From positions 10,111,112 to 10,175,111 of the forward strand of contig VZDJ01000623.1 in assembly GCA_008694505.1 (NCBI GenBank): DNA of 64,000 bases, in the 5' to 3' direction. Source of the stretch: Cyanoderma ruficeps (lineage: Eukaryota > Chordata > Aves > Passeriformes > Timaliidae). The translations under genes were made by a program, and so were the position numbers. Under the pieces are notes generated by a model, which was given only the letters and a program-made list of their open reading frames with translations, did not search any database and was not told where the DNA came from. Of the stretch, positions 59,146 through 64,000 are shown piece after piece (position 1 is the first letter of the stretch; each line of letters starts with the position of its first letter).

Positions 59146-62100
59146 CTGTTGTTACCTGGAGTGAAAATAGATAAGATAGACCCAAGTAAATACAGGGATC
59201 CCAAAGGGAGCTAAGGTGGCAGCATGCAGCACCGCAGGAGATGAAGTTGGGAGGTTGGGTGAAACTGACACAGTTAAACTGCAGCCCAAAGGTGTACATG
59301 AGAAGGCAGAAGAAAAGCTGCAGTTTCAACTCCATCAATGCTTGGGCTGAGCCCAAACATGCCCCACTATAATCAGGAGCAAAGCTTCCACTGGATCAAG
59401 CCCTCGAGACATAAAGACAAGCAGTTAAGTGAGGAGTTTCAGGGTCAAAGGATATCTCCGAGATAACAGGAGACATGGCACAGGTGAGTCTGTACAGGCA
59501 GAATTTGCAATTTATCTGTGTGTGTTATCTATCAGCCAGATCCAAATTATTTCAGTCCTGATTGGATCCAAGAAAATGTTAAATTCAGAGATACTCCTTT
59601 GCAGAGTGTCCATGATGTCCTAAATAATAACTACTATGTAGGTATTGCCCACAGCACAGTTGTTTTGGGTTTTTTTCAATCTTTTTAATAAGCACTTTGA
59701 AATAAGCAGAGTTACCTCCACTTCAAACGTGATATAATCTACCAGTGAGATGTTACACAGTCATGGCCCCAAAGCAAGCTGCAAAGTCCCCCAAAAGGCC
59801 AAGACTTTCAAATTTCCTTAAGGGTACGTGGGTTTAAGAAATATCCAAGTGGAAGGAACCACTATTCATTAGTAACTCAAAGCACTATTGCATCAGCAAT
59901 AACCAGCAAAATAAATATGTTTTTTCACAGAGAAGTAGAATGCTTCACATTCTAGGGCATTTTCCTAAATACCACGATTTTTTTTTCTCATACAGACAAT
60001 ATTTATTTTAGGTAATGACCTTGAAATAAGGCTTTCCTGTTCTGAGGTTATGTTTTCCTGAAGGACTGATCTTGATTTGTTTGGCTTACAACTCCTACAT
60101 GAAGTTTCTCAATAAGTGCACACATTATGGTCAGTAATTTTGATGAAGAGTCTTTTATTCTTTCAGCTGAAGTTGACTGCTTTTCCTGGAGTGCTGAAAA
60201 AAAAATCACTTTAAGAAGCTGATCTGATTAACTGGGTTAAACTAGAAATGTGCCAAATTGCTCTGCAGTCATGGCATAGCTGCTGACCTGCATTGAGACT
60301 GGAAATTGTTCCAGGCTGTGACGTGCCATGTCTGTTCACGTCAGCTGTGCACTGGGAAATGCACAAGCAAGCAGCTTGCTGAAAATGTCCTTCAGCTTAG
60401 GGCTCAAAAAAGATTCCTGTAAAACATGTTGCTTGTGAGGATACCAGCCTCTCAGACCAAATAAATAGAATTTTTCAAACAATTTAATAGTATTTCCCTT
60501 GACAAAGAACTTTACAAATATCTGACCCCACCTGGATCTGTTCTTCAGCCTGATATCACTAGCCCTCAGCAAATTCTTTCTTCTTTGCCCTATTGAGATA
60601 AAAAACCCAAACTTGCAGCAGTTTGGTTCTGACACTGCAGTTTTACACCTCTGTGTGAACCTTTATATTATGTTTGTTCCCCTGCATGCTGCTCAGACAC
60701 CCAGTTTGCAAAGCTGGGCCTCTCCACATAGACCAGTCCTTGATCCCCACTATTCAAGGATGCATACTGGCAGCAGGAGGTTACATCTGTGGGTCTCAAC
60801 CACCTTTTCAGAATCCATCTTCCTAATTGTCTTCCTTATCACATCTGCTCCTCTTGCTCATATTCAATGGGAAGGGGAAGCTGGCATTTGAAGACAGATG
60901 TTGGAAGAAGAGCAGACCTTCCCCAGTGCAAAGCCTCAGGATTGCTGAGGACATTGCCTAACAGAGCTTTTGTTAACTGTTGGGAAGGAGGAGCCTCAGA
61001 GGTCATTCAAGCTGCATCTGGTGAGCATTATTGAAAGAGTCTCTCCCATCTGTGCCTTCACTCTGTTTTTGTGCAGTCTTCATATCATGCCATCACAAGT
61101 CAATATGCAGCTGCACCATGAACTGGCCCAGGGAACTGATCTGGCTGAAAATTCACCCAGCTGAAAGGAGGAAAGAGGAGGGGGGAAAAAATTCTTTTCC
61201 AGCCAGCTCAGATCTCTGATCTCATTTACCACACAGCAGCACTAAGTTGTACCACCACCAGGGAGGTAACCTCTTCCCACAGCTGCCAACTCTTCCTCAG
61301 GCAGCAACCCAAGCCTTTGCCCTATGGACCTGCGCCTTAGGAATTGAGTTTTCTCATTTCATTCCTACTGCTAAAGTAGTTCTAGCTTGTGTAGACAGGT
61401 AGTAACTTGTGGATGCCCAACATGGGATTTGAAGAGGTCTGCTTAGAAAGCTCACATGGGAAAGGATCTGCAAGATCTCTTCTTGTAAATACAAAGGCAG
61501 TAAGAGAAAAGTTTCTCTGAGTGCTTCTTGCTTCACTTTGTGCTCTCCTATCCCCTTGGGGAATTTAGGTAAATAGTTTGTATAGGCAAAATCTTTTGGT
61601 AGCTACCTCCCTCTGCTTCCTGTTCCTGTTAGGCAGTGGATGGAAGCAGCATTCCCTGCCTTGAGACCTCTGGTCCCAGAGAAATCGTTTGACATCACAG
61701 TACTTCCCTTCTAGCATGAATTAGAGTGGAAACAAGAAGCTGGTAACATGTGACACATTTGCCACACACTACAGCTCTGTCTGTTAATAGATGTGACCTT
61801 TGTTACTAATACAGCACTGGGAGGTACTGGGAGGGTGCATTAAATCCTTCCCTCTAGCACAGTTGTCATCCTCATCATCTCATCACCCATCCAAGTGAGG
61901 AAGCTGCAGTTTCAAAGCCTGCCAATCCCTGCAAGACACACAAAATCCTGGACTGGGTCCAGAAATCAGCCACAGGATGGGAGATAAGTGTCAGGAGGTG
62001 ACAGCAGAGGTCAGGCCAGTGCTGCACTGTCCTCAAGCCTGGAACTAGGTCCCCACGGGGGTGACAGCCCCCATCCACCCCAGCCCGTATTGTGCAGTCG

Positions 62101-64000
62101 GCCTCCACCTGTGCATTCAGGCATCCTACGGCTGCATGACACAGGGCTGGCAGCTGCAATTGCACCCTCCCAATGTTCTGCCGAGTTCTTCCTGCCCTCT
62201 GCCCTCTGCTCTCTGCCCACTGCCTGCAGATAACAAGCCCTGGCCTCCAGCACAGACAGGATGGCTTCCTGTTTGCAGCGTTTGTGTGGATGCCAAGGGC
62301 CTTGCAACATCTGAAGTGGCGACTCCCAGTGAAGAAAACTTGTTACAATCCATTGAAACCACTCTGCTGCTGGACCCGAGGCCAGGAAATTTTCTCCGTC
62401 AGGTCTCTGGCCTGGGTGATTCTGTTACAGACTCTCCTGTTGAATGCCACAGGCCCTTTACACCTCTCACCCCCCTCAAACGACCACCACCAACCCACCA
62501 AACATTCTCACCCACAACATCCCACGCCAACACTCCACCCTCCAGTCTCCCTCCCTGGCCCTCTTGTCCCTTTCCCAAAGCCTGAGCTACCCCTGTCATA
62601 TCTCAAATCACACCCTTCACTTGTGACCCCTGTCCCAGCTCCCATCCTTGCCCCAAGTGCTTCCTCTACTCATTTCCAGAGCTTCTTCCTGTCCATCTTC
62701 CCCACTCTCTGTGGAGCCTCATCCTGCATCCTTGGGGCAGTACATACCTTGACATGGCAAGGGAGGGGACATGTCCCCAGACTCAGTCCCATGTCTAGCT
62801 CTGCACACCGTCGTGATGTTGTACTGAGCTCAACTGTCTGGTTGTGGCCACCCTTTGGAGCATTTCTGTTTGCTGTAGCTGTGGGCCAGCACCAGGCTGA
62901 GGATGCACCACAGAGCCCACTTAAAACAATGGCCCAGTGATCCCTAAAGATAGAAGAAACATTTGCAATTGTACAGGTATGGAAAAATCAGCAGACAAGG
63001 GAAACTTTTATCTTGGATATCAAAGTGCATGGTCAATTAATGTTTGCATCTCCATCAGGGAAACCTGCAGGCAATTAGCAAGCTGTGAATACAGAATTTG
63101 GAGCACATTCTGGGAACTGCATGTGCAACTGGCAGAGAACACACAAGCCTGCAGAAGGAAATAGGGAGACAGAGCTGTACCCTTAGCCCTGAACTTCCAG
63201 ATAACACTAACAAGACAAACTTTGAGACAGAAGGAAAAATCCCTAGAGGAGTGGTGTGCAGGTGACTGCTCCCTGCTGCAGCACCTGGGCCACTGGCCAC
63301 ACCCAGCACAGGGACAACACAGGGCTTAGAACCATTTCCAACAGCAATAAAGTTGTGGTGAGGATGGACCTCTACCATCCTGGCAGTAAAATCTGTCAGT
63401 CATCCTGTTTGCTTACCTGTTCCTTCTGCATTTCACTCACAGTGAATTCATTGCCCTTCATTGACTTGTGGCTGTTTTACTGTCAATTTCCTCATTCCTT
63501 ACTCACCATTGCAGACATTGTCCTCTTGCGACAACTCTCATGTAATTAGAATGAAAAATCTATGGAAAACTGTAGGTGGAAGGCATACAAACCATATAGC
63601 TGCCAGACTCAAAAGTTAAAGGTTATTTATAAAAATTTGAGAAATAAAGATTTTGTCTGAGGATCAGCTTTGTGCTTCTTTCCCATGTGCATGGGAGGGG
63701 CCTTAGTTTTCCAGAGTTACTGGCTTTTGGTCTGAAAATGTAGCACCCCAAGGTTACCTCTGTGTGTGTGCTGTGGGCTCAGCAGGGCTCTCTCCGTACT
63801 CAACCTGTGCCACTGCTTCTGCTCTGCTAGCACAGCTTTACACCAAACCTGTTCAGACGGTTGATCTGCCTGAAAAATACCTACTGGGTTTAAAAAAACC
63901 AAACAATCGAACAAACAAACACCAAAGCCCAGCCTTTTGCTGAGTTCCATCCTCTCATCTGATTCTGCACATGGAGAGCAGCTGCTTTAGCAGAAGATGC
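59146..64000. other. Gene-free stretch to window end
   Basis: No gene supported. A strong plus-strand donor-like CAG then GTGAGT lies at 59481-59489 with a moderate TTTCAG upstream (about 59440). A C-rich strand segment at about 62455-62560 (many CCACC and CCCTC strings) lies in the 255-codon plus frame 62173-62940, which I regard as chance. Several GC-richer patches lie at 62000-62300. Confidence 0.45.

Noticed and set aside
61251..61262. Second CTCF-like string CCACCAGGGAGG
   Set aside because: It lacks the GGC after the AGG core that the good site has; similar strings are common.

Overview
The window reads as avian, most probably songbird, genomic DNA. The flanking DNA is AT-rich and poor in CpG. 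It carries CR1 LINE remnants, and three long terminal repeats start TGTCCTGG, TGTGCTGG or TGTCTTGG and end in an (A)AACC..ACA-type terminus, the pattern I associate with ERVL-class elements that are abundant in passerines. Everything assigned here comes from reading motifs by eye. No database search was possible, so family names are recognition calls.

Region 1 (1 to about 5434) is the only stretch with convincing protein-coding genes. It is a plus-strand endogenous retrovirus of the ERVL (class III, spuma-related) type, cut at its 5' side by the window edge. It has a leader, an intact gag frame, an intact pro-RT-RNaseH-IN frame and a 3' LTR. Gag and pol share one reading frame and are separated by a single TAG at 1621. 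There is no env and no dUTPase. All catalytic residues I could check are present, which suggests a fairly young insertion.

Region 2 (about 5435 to 64000) has no gene I can recognise. It looks like intergenic or intronic DNA with repeats of different ages. These include a solo LTR at about 7201-7967 (plus) and two ERVL-type solo LTRs on the minus strand at 32517-33077 and 42666-43213, each with a near-perfect target-site duplication. There are four CR1 pieces (about 10270, 30255 and 37290 on minus, about 58560 on plus), a MIR-like SINE core near 37715-37805, and several microsatellites.

Inside the host DNA a few things may be functional. A CpG-rich island of about 460 bp (48631-49091) contains a very good CTCF-type core. 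A 50-bp interval (50942-50991) is bounded by near-ideal splice sites, and a weaker exon candidate lies at 14791-14932. Several perfect short hairpins occur, the best being a 14-bp stem at 55514-55551. I found no CRISPR array, rRNA, convincing tRNA, or obviously new multi-gene system.
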